NCBI GenBank assembly: GCA_963803245.1
Contig: CAWDLI010000001.1
Location: 124,001-188,000 of the forward strand
Direction: 5' to 3'
DNA from: JACVRW01 sp963803245
GTDB taxonomy: Bacteria; Actinomycetota; Thermoleophilia; Solirubrobacterales; Thermoleophilaceae
DNA length: 64,000 nucleotides
Part shown: positions 18,362 to 27,013 of the stretch, one piece after another
Numbering within the stretch: the stretch's first letter is position 1
Layout: each line of letters opens with the position of its first letter
The notes under the pieces: model-generated
The model's database searches: none
What the model was told of the DNA's origin: nothing
Seen by the model: the letters and a program-made list of their open reading frames with translations, nothing else
Position numbers and translations under genes: made by a program

Positions 18362-19503
18362 GCGAGCACCCCCGGCGCGCAGACGCCGCTGGGGTCGAAG
18401 CCGTCCCTGACCCTGCGCATGAGCGCCAGCACCGCTGCGTCGCGCTCTCCCCACGCGTCGACCTGATCGCGCACCTCGGGCGGGGCGTCGAGTACCACGG
18501 CGCCCGCGAGACCGCGGATGTCGCGGAGCGCGCCGGGCGCAGCCTCGGGATCCTCCAGCCTCAGCCAGGAGAGGGCGAGCGGGGCGCGGCCGACCAGCAG
18601 CGCCGAGTGGCGCGTGGCGACGTCGAGCAGCTGCGGCAGATCCGTCTGCACCCCGGCCACGCGCACCACCGTGTCGGATGAGCCCTGCCGCGGTCGCTGG
18701 TCGTCGCGCTGCGCGGACCAGAGCCCGTCGTCCTCATCGGCCAGGTCGGTGTCCAGCCCGGCTTCGCGAAGCAGCCGGGCCGCGTTTTCGGCCTGGGGCC
18801 CCGGTGCGGCGCCGCCGAAGCGTGCGAGCACGGATCCGGCGCCGTCCTCCCAGCGCACGTCGAGCCCGCTGTGCTCGATCGATGCGTGCGTGAGCACGGC
18901 CGCCGCCTCGGCCAGCATCGCCGCGTCCCGGGTGCGCCCGATCGCGGTGGCGGTGGACGGCGGAAGCGGGTGCAGGCGCACGGCCACCTCGATGATCGCG
19001 CCGAGCGTGCCGAACGAGCCGGCGAACAGCTTGGCCAGGTCGTAGCCGGCCACGTTCTTGATCACCTTGCCGCCGGTCTTGGCGCGCGTGCCGTCGGAGA
19101 GCGCCACGTGCATTCCCACCACGAGGTCGCGCACGCCGCCGTAGCGCGAGCGCAGCGGGCCGGAGTCGGCGCTGGCCACGATCCCGCCGACGGTGGCCCC
19201 GCCGTCGGGCGGATCGAGGGCGAGCATCTGTCCCTCCTCGGCGAAGGCGCTCTGGGCGCGCGCCAGCGGCACGCCGGCCTCGAGGATCGCCGTGAGGTCG
19301 CCGGCGTTGTGCTCCACGAGCGTGTCGAGCCCTGTGGTCGAGAGCTCGAGGCCGGGCTCGAATCCGGACAGGCCCGCCCACGTGAGCTTGGTCCCGGCGC
19401 CACGCACGCGCACGGTCTCGCCCGCCTCGGCGGCGGCGCTCAGCTCGGCCGCCAGCGCGTCGCGCGATCCGGGCGTGGCGAGGCGTGCGGCCTGCGTGGC
19501 CAT
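18358..19503 (-). CDS. glcE: Glycolate oxidase FAD-binding subunit GlcE
   Basis: Smaller FAD-binding subunit of glycolate oxidase, 381 residues. The N-terminal FAD_binding_4 domain shows VRVRGAGTKLTWAG, LDPPDGGATVGGIVASADSG, and GGKVIKNVAGYDLAKLFAGS, the last being characteristic of GlcE. The ATG at 19503 shares one base with the glcD stop (TGATG) and the stop overlaps the glcF ATG. Confidence 0.92.
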   Translation of the reverse strand: MATQAARLATPGSRDALAAELSAAAEAGETVRVRGAGTKLTWAGLSGFEPGLELSTTGLDTLVEHNAGDLTAILEAGVPLARAQSAFAEEGQMLALDPPDGGATVGGIVASADSGPLRSRYGGVRDLVVGMHVALSDGTRAKTGGKVIKNVAGYDLAKLFAGSFGTLGAIIEVAVRLHPLPPSTATAIGRTRDAAMLAEAAAVLTHASIEHSGLDVRWEDGAGSVLARFGGAAPGPQAENAARLLREAGLDTDLADEDDGLWSAQRDDQRPRQGSSDTVVRVAGVQTDLPQLLDVATRHSALLVGRAPLALSWLRLEDPEAAPGALRDIRGLAGAVVLDAPPEVRDQVDAWGERDAAVLALMRRVRDGFDPSGVCAPGVLA

Positions 19504-21023
19504 CACATCCGCTCCGCGAGCCCGGCCTGCTCGAGCGGATGGCGGCGATAGGGGCCCGGCACCTCGCCGCACAGCCGCGGTGTGGGCATCACCTTGCCGG
19601 GGTTGGCCAGCTGGTCGGGGTCGAACGCGCAGCGCAGCCGCTGGAACGCCCCGAGGTCCGAGTCGTTGAACATCTGGGGCATGTAGCGCTTCTTGTCCAC
19701 GCCCACGCCGTGCTCGCCGGTGATCGACCCGCCGGCGTCCACGCAGGCCTTCACGATCAGGCCGGCCAGCTCCTCGGCCTTGTCCGCCTCGCCCTCCCGT
19801 CGCCCGTCGTAACAGACGAGCGGATGCAGGTTGCCGTCGCCGGCGTGGAACACGTTGGCCACCTGGAGCCCGTACTCCTCGGCCATCTCCTCGATCTGCC
19901 CCAGCACTTCCGAGAGGCGCGTGCGCGGGATCACGCTGTCCTGCACGTAGTAGTTGGGAGCGATGCGGCCCATCGCCGCGAACGCGGCCTTGCGCGCGGT
20001 CCAGATCACGGTGCGCTCGGCGTCGTCCTTGGCCACGCGGATCGAGTCGGCGCCGGCCTCCTCGCACATCGAGACCACCTGCTCGAAGCGCGTCTCGCAC
20101 TCCGCGTCCGAGCCGTCCAGCTCGACCACGAGCGCCGCGCCGGCGTCCGGAGGCCAGCCCGCGCCGGTATAGCCCTCGGCCGCCCTTATCGAGAGGTTGT
20201 CCATCATCTCCACGGCGCCCGGCACGATCCCTCCGGACACGATCTTCGACACGACCTCTCCGGCCTGTCTGGTCGAGCCGAAGAACGCCACGAGCGTGCG
20301 CACCGCCTCCGGGACGGGCACCACCCGGAGCCAGATCTTCGTGGCCACGCCGAGCGTGCCCTCGGAGCCGACGAAGGCGCCGATCAGGTCCAGCGCCGGG
20401 GGGTCGACCTCCTTGCCCCCGAGCTGCACGAGCGAGCCGTCGGGGAGGACCAGCTCCAGGCCGGTCACGTAGTTGGTGGTGAAGCCGTACTTGAAGCAGT
20501 GCGCCCCGCCCGAGTTCTCGGCGACGTTGCCGCCGATCGTGCACACGATCTGGCTGGAGGGGTCCGGCGGGTAGAAGTGCGTGGGCCCCACCGCGTGCGA
20601 GACCGCGACGTTGGTCACGCCGGGCTCGACCACCACGCGCTGGTTCGGGAGGTCCACGTCGAGCACGCTGCGCATGCGCGTGAGCGAGATGAGCACCCCG
20701 TCTGCCACCGGCACGGCTCCTCCCGAGAGGCCGGACCCGGCCCCGCGTGCGACCCACGGGACGCCCTCGCGGTGGCAGGCGGCCACCACGGCCTGCACCT
20801 CTTTCGTGGACCCGGGCAGGACCACCGCGCCGGGGGTGACGGCGTACTGCAGGAGCCCGTCCGACTCGTAGGTGCGCAGCTGGTGCTCGTGGGTGATCAC
20901 GTGCTCGTCGCCGAGCGCCCGGCGCCACTCCGCGACTAGCGGCGCCAGGTCCACCGGTGTCGGATCGGGTGCGTCCTTCGGCGGCGGACCCTCGCCATAG
21001 GCGGGCCCGGCGCCTGCGCTCAC
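19503..21023 (-). CDS. glcD: Glycolate oxidase FAD-linked subunit GlcD
   Basis: Catalytic FAD subunit of glycolate oxidase, 506 residues, oxidising glycolate (or D-lactate) to glyoxylate (or pyruvate). Seen are the PP-loop region WVARGAGSGLSGGAVP, CTIGGNVAENSGG, GSEGTLGVAT, FHAGDGNLHPLVCYD and the C-terminal GGSITGEHGVGVDKKRYM with the active-site EHGVG. GTG 21023 overlaps the permease stop as GTGA; an in-frame ATG at 21077 lies inside the permease gene and is less likely. The presence of GlcE and GlcF partners separates it from a stand-alone D-lactate dehydrogenase. Confidence 0.94.
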   Translation of the reverse strand: MSAGAGPAYGEGPPPKDAPDPTPVDLAPLVAEWRRALGDEHVITHEHQLRTYESDGLLQYAVTPGAVVLPGSTKEVQAVVAACHREGVPWVARGAGSGLSGGAVPVADGVLISLTRMRSVLDVDLPNQRVVVEPGVTNVAVSHAVGPTHFYPPDPSSQIVCTIGGNVAENSGGAHCFKYGFTTNYVTGLELVLPDGSLVQLGGKEVDPPALDLIGAFVGSEGTLGVATKIWLRVVPVPEAVRTLVAFFGSTRQAGEVVSKIVSGGIVPGAVEMMDNLSIRAAEGYTGAGWPPDAGAALVVELDGSDAECETRFEQVVSMCEEAGADSIRVAKDDAERTVIWTARKAAFAAMGRIAPNYYVQDSVIPRTRLSEVLGQIEEMAEEYGLQVANVFHAGDGNLHPLVCYDGRREGEADKAEELAGLIVKACVDAGGSITGEHGVGVDKKRYMPQMFNDSDLGAFQRLRCAFDPDQLANPGKVMPTPRLCGEVPGPYRRHPLEQAGLAERM

Positions 21024-22699
21024 TCCACGACCATCCAATCGAGGACCGGGGTGGACTGGAGGTATACGAGCACGCACATGAGGAGGACGAGCACGAGGCT
21101 CCAGCCCAGGACCTTACGGAAGAGGTCGCCCTCCTTGCCGGCGAGGCCGACCGCGGCCGCCCCGATCGCGAGGTTCTGCGGCGAGATCATCTTCCCGAGC
21201 ACGCCGCCCGAGCTGTTCGCGGCGGCGAGCAGCGTCTTCGAGATGCCGGCGTCCTCCGCGGCGGTCACCTGAAGTGCGCCGAACAGGGCGTTGGACGAGG
21301 TGTCCGAGCCCGTCACGGCCACGCCGAGCCACCCGATCAGCGCCGACAGGAACGCGAACGCCCCGCCGGCCCCGGCGGCCCAGAGACCGAGCGTCACGGT
21401 CTGGCCCGACTGGTTCATCACGTAGGCGAGCGCGAGCACCGCGGCGACGGTGAGGATCGCCCACTTGAGCTGGTCGAGCGTCTTCCCCGCCGTGCTCAGC
21501 GCGCGGCTGGGAGCGATGCCGAGGACCGGCATGGTGATCAGCCCCGAGATCAGCATCAGGGTCCCGGTGGCGGGCAGCCAGTTGAAGTTGAACGTGAGGC
21601 TCGACAGCGCCTCGCCGTCCGGGTTCACCACGTCGAGGCCCGGCCACTGGAAGGTGGTGGTCCAGGGCGACTCGGCGAGGGCGTCCTTCACCGCAGGGAT
21701 CTGAGCGATCGAGAAGACGGCGATGACGATCAGGTAGGGCGCGTAGGCGCGGATCACGTCGGCCGTGGAATCGCGCTGGGTGTCGTCGCGACGCTCGACC
21801 TCGCGCTCCAGCGTCGGGGAGTGCGTCGAGCCGCCGGCCACCGCCGGCCGCGCGATGCGCCCCTCGCCGTCGCCGAGGAGCGGCTCGGACGGCGACCACA
21901 CGCGCAGGAAGGCGACGATCGAGGCGGTGGCGAGCAGCGACGCGACGATGTCCGTGAGCTCCACCGAGAAGTAGTTGGCGCAGAGGAACTGGCCCACCGC
22001 GAACGACACGCCGCCGAGCACGGCCACCGGCCACACCTGGCGAACGCCGCGCTTGCCGTCGACCATGAACACGAGGATCAGCGGCACGATCAGCGCCAGC
22101 ACCGGCGTCTGGCGGCCGACCATCGCGCCGAGGTCGTCCTTGGGCAGTTCGGTCACCTCGCTGAGCGTGATGATCGGCGTGGCGATCGCCCCGAAGGCCA
22201 CCGGGGCGGTGTTGGCAACGAGTGCGACGGAGGCGGCCTTGATCGGCTGGAAGCCGAGCGCGATCAGCATCACCGCGGTGATGGCCACGGGGGTGCCGAA
22301 GCCCGCGAGCGCCTCGAGCAGGGCTCCGAAGCAGAAGGCCACGATCACGGCCTGCACGCGCTGGTCGTCGGAGATGGCTCCGAACGAACGGCGCAGCACG
22401 GCGAAGTGCCCGGTCTCGACGGTCATGTTGTAGACCCAGATCGCCGCGACGACGATCCACATGATCGGGAACAGGCCGAAGGTGGCGCCCTCGGACGCCG
22501 ACAGCAGCGTTTGGCCCGCCGGCATGCCGTAGACGATCAGCGCGACCAGCATCGCCACGCCCAATGAGATCAGCGCGGCCCACTGCGCCTTCATCCGGAA
22601 GCCGCCGAGCAACACGAAGAGCGTGAGCACAGGCAGCGCGGCGAAGATCGCGGTAAGGCCGAGCGAGTCCGAAACCGGATTGAAGTCCTGCGTGTACAC
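21020..22699 (-). CDS. L-lactate/glycolate permease (LctP/GlcA family)
   Basis: A 559-residue integral membrane protein with about 12-14 hydrophobic segments. AALLEALAGFGTPVAI-type sequence (FCFGALLEALAGFGTPVAIT), SNALFGALQVTAAEDAGIS and NSSGGVLGKMISPQNLAIG are signatures of the lactate permease family, which includes the E. coli glycolate permease GlcA. Heading the glcDEF-aceB operon, it is most likely used for glycolate. GTG 22699 has a strong Shine-Dalgarno sequence (GGGAGGAATCT), unlike many other genes here, so this operon is conventionally translated. A cytoplasmic charged loop occurs around residues 275-315. Confidence 0.9.
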   Translation of the reverse strand: MYTQDFNPVSDSLGLTAIFAALPVLTLFVLLGGFRMKAQWAALISLGVAMLVALIVYGMPAGQTLLSASEGATFGLFPIMWIVVAAIWVYNMTVETGHFAVLRRSFGAISDDQRVQAVIVAFCFGALLEALAGFGTPVAITAVMLIALGFQPIKAASVALVANTAPVAFGAIATPIITLSEVTELPKDDLGAMVGRQTPVLALIVPLILVFMVDGKRGVRQVWPVAVLGGVSFAVGQFLCANYFSVELTDIVASLLATASIVAFLRVWSPSEPLLGDGEGRIARPAVAGGSTHSPTLEREVERRDDTQRDSTADVIRAYAPYLIVIAVFSIAQIPAVKDALAESPWTTTFQWPGLDVVNPDGEALSSLTFNFNWLPATGTLMLISGLITMPVLGIAPSRALSTAGKTLDQLKWAILTVAAVLALAYVMNQSGQTVTLGLWAAGAGGAFAFLSALIGWLGVAVTGSDTSSNALFGALQVTAAEDAGISKTLLAAANSSGGVLGKMISPQNLAIGAAAVGLAGKEGDLFRKVLGWSLVLVLLMCVLVYLQSTPVLDWMVVE

Positions 22700-22796
22700 A
22701 GATTCCTCCCTCGTTGCTCGCCGTCAGGTTTGCCCCGGATCGGGACCGGGGAAACCGATGGGGACGGCGTGCCAACGCTGCCGACTTGGCTGCCTC

Positions 22797-22802
22797 TAGT
22801 CT
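22797..22802 (+). promoter_or_regulatory. -10-like box TAGTCT before fmt
   Basis: TAGTCT ends 9 bases before the fmt ATG at 22812, giving an mRNA with almost no leader. It lies in the 112-base divergent region shared with the glycolate operon. Confidence 0.45.
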
Positions 22803-22811
22803 CGCCTCCCA

Positions 22812-23715
22812 ATGCGGACCGTGTACCTCGGAACCTCTGACTTCGCGGCCGAGGTCCTTGCTCGCCTGGCGCTCAGCCCGCACCGCCCTCAGCTGGTGGT
22901 CACGCGCCCGGACCGGCGGCGCGGCCGCGGCCGCAAGCTCGCCCCGCCGCCGGTCGCCGATGCGGCGTCGAGGCTCGGCCTGGAGACCTTCCAGCCTGAT
23001 GACGTGAACGACGAGGAGACGCGCGAGCGGATCGCCGTCGACCGAGCCGGACGTGCTGTGCATCTGCGCGTACGGAGCCCTGATCAAGGAGCCGCTGCTC
23101 TCACAGCACGAGCTCGTGAACGTCCATCCGTCGCTGCTGCCGCGCTGGCGCGGCGCGGCGCCGGTCGAGCGGGCGATCGAGGCGGGCGACGAGGAGACGG
23201 GCGTGACGATCATGCGACCGACCGCCGAGCTCGACGCCGGGCCGATGGGCCTCCAGCGAGGCGAGCCGATCCACTCCGACGACGACTACGGCACGCTTGC
23301 CGCCCGGCTGGCGGTCCTCGGCGGAGAGCTGCTCGTCGAGGCGCTCGACGATCCTCCGCCGTGGCGTGAGCAGCCCGACCAGGGCGTCACGTACGCGGAG
23401 AAGATCGGCCCCGAGGACCGGCGCGTCGATCCCACTCGGCCGGCGCAGGAGCTCGAGCGCCGGATCCGCGCGCTCACTCCGCATGTGGGGGCCTTCCTCG
23501 AGCTGGCGTCGGGCGAGCGGCTCGGGATCCGGCGGGCGGCACCGGTGACCGAGGGTGCCGACCTCGACGCGGGCTCGCTCTCGGTGCAGGACGGCCGGCT
23601 GCTGCTGGGCACCTCCTCCGGGGCCCTGGAGCTACTCGAGGTCCAGCCGCCGGGCGGTCGTCCGATGGACGCCGGCGACTACCTGCGCGGGCGCGGCGCC
23701 TCCATCCTCGGCTGA
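22812..23715 (+). CDS. fmt: Methionyl-tRNA formyltransferase, interrupted by a 1-base frameshift
   Basis: Formylates initiator Met-tRNA using 10-formyl-THF. The first frame (22812 to about 23040) gives MRTVYLGTSDFAAEVL, VTRPDRRRGRGRKLAPPPV and ends coherently at RERIAV. The second frame (from about 23043) continues DVLCICAYGALIKE, VNVHPSLLPRWRGAAPVERA, the catalytic segment ETGVTIMRPTAELDAGPM and a C-terminal domain ending GDYLRGRGASILG. Removing one C from GACCGAGCC at 23041-23046 joins them as AVDEPDVLCICAYG. Everything else is intact and the gene is normally important, so a consensus error is the likely cause. About 300 residues in total, the usual length. Confidence 0.88.
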
Positions 23716-23752
23716 GACAAACGCGGAGCGGATACGGTTGTCACGACCTTAG

Positions 23753-23989
23753 ATGCCCGCGGCCGCCCACGAAACCGCCCGCGCGGGGCCACAGTGCCCC
23801 TCCTGCGGAGAACCCGCCCTGCGCGGCACCAACCTGGCGGGGCGCTACCGCTGCGTCAACTGCCTGCGCCGCTTCGAGCTGAGATCGGCGTGCCCCAACT
23901 GCGGCGCCCACTCGACGATCGCGCGGATGTCCGACACCGCCGACGCGGAGTGCCGCAACTGCGGCTCGTCGATGCTTCAGCCGATCTGA
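23753..23989 (+). CDS. Small double zinc-ribbon protein
   Basis: A 78-residue protein with four CxxC knuckles: CPSC (15-18), CVNC (34-37), CPNC (47-50) and CRNC (67-70), spaced as two consecutive zinc ribbons. No catalytic domain is present. Such proteins often bind nucleic acid or act as structural adaptors, but no function can be assigned. A TACGGT box at 23733-23738 could serve as promoter with a leader of about 8 bases. The last 13 bases overlap the end of the convergent molybdopterin oxidoreductase gene. Confidence 0.7.
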   Translation: MPAAAHETARAGPQCPSCGEPALRGTNLAGRYRCVNCLRRFELRSACPNCGAHSTIARMSDTADAECRNCGSSMLQPI

Positions 23990-26236
23990 GCGGCTGCCGG
24001 CACCGGCGCCGGCACGACCTCCACGGGGATCCCGTTCAGGATCGCGTTCCCGGAGAGCGGCTCGACCAGCGTCTCGTCGGCCAGCAGGTTGCTGTTCACG
24101 CCGGCGTGCTCGCTCGCCACGCTGAGCTGGGAGCCTGCGGCGGAGTGTCCCCAGCCGTGGGGGATCGACACCACACCGGGCATCACCTCGTCGGTGAGCT
24201 CCACGGGCGCCTCGAGCTCGCCCGCGGCGGAACGCACCAGCGCCGCGCCGCCTTCCACGAGCCCGAGCCGGGTCGCGTCGTCGGGGTGCACGAGCATCGT
24301 GCAGCGGTCCTTGCCCTTCACGAGCGCGGGCAGGTTGTGCATCCACGAGTTGTTCGAGCGCAGCTGGCGGCGCCCGATCAGGACCATGCCGCCGTTCCGG
24401 CGCCGCTCCATCGCGGCGGTCAGGCGCGGAAGGTCGGCCACGATCGCCTCCGGAGCGAGCTCGATCTTGCCGGACGGCGTGCGAAGCACCTCGGGTATCC
24501 GCGGGCGGTGGGGACCGAGGTCCACGCCGTGGGGGTTGCGCTCGAGCACGTCCAGCGTGAGGCCTTCGGGATCCGCCCCGAAGCCGTCGCCGAACGGTCC
24601 CGCGCGGAGCATGAAGTCGAGGACCCGCTCCGGTCCGCGGCGCGGCTCGAGCTCCTCGAGCAGCTCGGCGGCGTCGCGCCCGGCCACGCGTGAGTGGGGG
24701 TCGGCCAGCTCGCGCCCGATCAGCGTGTCGATCACCAGTCGGTCGAGCGCATCCACGTCGGCGTCGGGGCCCTGACCCGAGACCACGCCCGCGAGCCTGA
24801 GGAGCACCTCCCATTCCGCGGGGCCGTCGTGCTCGAGGCGCGGGCGGCGAGTAGTTCGCCACGCTGCGCGCCGCGAGCTGGTAGAGCGCGAGGTCGTAGT
24901 GGGACTTGGCGAGCGGCCCCGGGCCGGGGAGGATCACGTCCGCGTGGCGCGTCGTCTCGTTCACGTAGATGTCCACCGCCAGCATGAACTCGAGTCCCTC
25001 GACCGCCTGCTCGAGGCGGCCGCTGTTCGGCGTGGACACCACCGGGTTGCCCGCCATCGTGATCAGCGCCCGCACCTGGCCCTCGCCGGGCGTGTCGATC
25101 TCCTCGGCCAGGCATGCCACCGGCAGCTCGCCGAACGCCTCGCCGAGCCCGCGGACCCGGCTCTGCCACCGGCCCAGGCGCACGCCGCGTCCCTGGCCGG
25201 GCGTGCCGTTGGAGTTGCGCTGGCCGGCCGCGGCGAGCGTGAACATCGCCCCGCCCTCGCGGTCCAGGTTGCCCGTGAGCACGTTGAGAACGTCGACCAG
25301 CCAGCTCGCGTGCGTCCCGAACTCCTGGGTGGTCGTGCCGATGCGGGCGTACACGGCGGCGTGCTCGGCCGCCGCGAGCTCGCGGGCCATCCGCCTGATC
25401 TCGCCCGCGGCGATGCCGGTGGCGGGCGCCACATCCTCGGGCGTATAGCCGAGCACAAGCTCGCAGAGCTCGTCGAGGCCCTCGCAGTGCTCCGCCAGCG
25501 ACCCGACGTCCACCAGCGACTCCTCGACGAGCGTGCACGCCATGGCGGCGAGCAGGAGCGCGTCGCCGCCGGGCCGGATGAAGTGGTGCTCGTCGGCCTC
25601 GTCGGCGGTGCGCGTCCTGCGCGGGTCCACCACCACGACCTTGCCGCCGCGCTCGCGGATCCCCCGCAGGCGGCCGCGCATGTTGGGCGCGGTCAGGAGG
25701 CTGCCGTTCGACACCAGCGGGTTGGCGCCGAGCATCAGCAGGTGGTCGCAGCGATCCAGGTCCGGCACGGGCACGCTCAGCAGATGGCCGAACATGAGCC
25801 CGGCCGAGACCTGCTTGGGCATCTGGTCCACCGTGCTGGCCGTGAAGACGTTCTGCGAGCCGAGCGCCCGGAGCAGCACCGGGTTGTAGGCCAGGAACGA
25901 GAGGTTGTGGGCCGTCGGGTTCCCGATGTACACGGCGGCGGCGTTCCGGCCGTGTTCCTCGAGGATGGGGGAGAGGCGGCGGTCGATCTCCTCGAAGGCC
26001 TCGTCCCAGGTGGCCTCGCGCAGCTCGCCGTCGCGCCGCACGAGCGGAGTGGTGAGCCGGTCGGGGTCCTCGTGGAGCTCCTTGAGCCCGTGTGCCTTCG
26101 GGCAGATGAACCCGCGGCTGAAAACGTCGTCGCGGTCACCGCGCACGGCGGTCACGCGGTCGCCGTCGAGGGTTACCTCCAGCCCGCAGGTGGCTTCGCA
26201 GAACGGACAGGTCCGGTGGTGGATGCGCTCGGTCAC
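23977..26236 (-). CDS. Molybdopterin oxidoreductase (formate dehydrogenase-like), interrupted by a 1-base frameshift
   Basis: About 753 residues after correction. The N-terminus has a 4Fe-4S motif CPFCEATCGLEV with a fourth cysteine in RGFICPKAHG, then the molybdopterin domain (NPTAHNLSFLAYNP, STVDQMPKQVSAG, LLMLGANPLVSNGS, VVVDPRRTRTADEAD, RIGTTTQEFGT) and a C-terminal dinucleotide-binding domain (RSNNSWMHNLPALVKG, VSIPHGWGHS). Frames change near 24837: deleting one G from GAGGCGCGG restores VANYSPPALEHDGPAEWEVLLRLAG. This is the FdhF/Nar-type superfamily; no selenocysteine or partner subunits are seen, so the substrate is open. GTG 26236 is chosen because ATG 26257 lies inside the palindrome and -10-like box. 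Confidence 0.85.
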
Positions 26237-26253
26237 GACGAGCGACCGATCAT

Positions 26254-26270
26254 ACATACAGGCTGTATGT
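26254..26270. promoter_or_regulatory. Operator-like palindrome before the molybdopterin oxidoreductase
   Basis: ACATACAG-G-CTGTATGT (26254-26270) is a perfect 8-bp dyad with a 1-base spacer, strikingly AT-rich for this genome. It sits next to a TATGAT box (minus strand 26254-26249) that is 12 bases before GTG 26236. The form resembles TetR-family operators, so a repressor covering the promoter is plausible. No regulator gene is nearby. Confidence 0.6.
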
Positions 26271-26282
26271 CAACGCAAGGGC

Positions 26283-27011
26283 TCACGCCGGGGTCGTCTC
26301 GCGCAGCTCGATCCAGAGGGCCCGCGACGCGCAGAGCAGCCGGCCGCCCTCGTCGAAGAGCGCGCACGCCGAGTGGTGCTTTCGCCCGTCCGCCTCCAGT
26401 GGCCAGGCCACGATCGCGTGACGCTCGCCCACGCGCACGGCGCAGCCGATCCGCGCCGTGAGGCGGGCGAGCACCATCGGCGGCCCCTCGCCGAAGTTCG
26501 CGACAGGCGCGCTCGTCGGGCAGTCGAGCGCGCCCCAGAGGCACTCCGGCCGCACGTAACCATCGCCGTCCCCGAGTGACTCGTGGGGGGTCCAGTCGGC
26601 GGCGAACGTGCCGTCCGCTCGCGCCAGCGCTCCCGGGAAGATTCGGTAGCCGTCTCCCGGCTCGCGGTCGGGCCCGCAGACCACGCAGGTGGGGAACGGG
26701 TGCTCGGAGGTCCACTGCCGGCGCCCGGCCTCGGAAGCCGCTACGGCGTCGTCGGGGTGGACGGGCTCCGGCACGTCCAGCAGAAGCTCGGAGCCCTCGC
26801 CCTCCGCGACCAGCGTGGCTCCGTCGTGGAGCTCGACCCGGCCGTCGTGGCGGCTCACCGCGAGCGGTCGTCCCACCGGGGGCGGCTTGCGCAAGGACAC
26901 CTGGGCCACGTCGCTGCCGAGCAGCGACGCGAGCACGCCGCAGGTGTAGCCCCCGTTGGCGCTCGCGGGCGGACCGTTGAAGCGAGCGGGTATCACCACG
27001 AACTCGGCCAC
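26283..27011 (-). CDS. Hotdog/thioesterase-like protein
   Basis: A 242-residue protein whose N-terminal half starts VAEFVVIPARFNGPPASANGGYTCG, reminiscent of hotdog-fold acyl-CoA thioesterase-like proteins, and whose second half has a CVVCGPDREPGDGYRIFPG segment and a parallel pattern ending ASRALWIEL. It may be a tandem hotdog protein; no catalytic residues can be named with confidence. GTG 27011 starts 2 bases after the flippase stop; ATG 27050 is possible but overlaps the flippase gene. It appears to be the last gene of the leftward GT2-methyltransferase-flippase transcript. Confidence 0.6.
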   Translation of the reverse strand: MAEFVVIPARFNGPPASANGGYTCGVLASLLGSDVAQVSLRKPPPVGRPLAVSRHDGRVELHDGATLVAEGEGSELLLDVPEPVHPDDAVAASEAGRRQWTSEHPFPTCVVCGPDREPGDGYRIFPGALARADGTFAADWTPHESLGDGDGYVRPECLWGALDCPTSAPVANFGEGPPMVLARLTARIGCAVRVGERHAIVAWPLEADGRKHHSACALFDEGGRLLCASRALWIELRETTPA

Positions 27012-27013
27012 CG

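Noticed and set aside
24841..26100. Long plus-strand open frames opposite the oxidoreductase, permease, GT-C and other genes
   Set aside because: Arg/His/Ala/Gly-rich products with no family features; they are GC-driven shadows of the real genes.
26268..26273. TTGACA -35 box on the minus strand at the molybdopterin oxidoreductase
   Set aside because: The spacer to TATGAT is only 13 bases, and most of TTGACA is part of the palindrome, so it may be coincidence.
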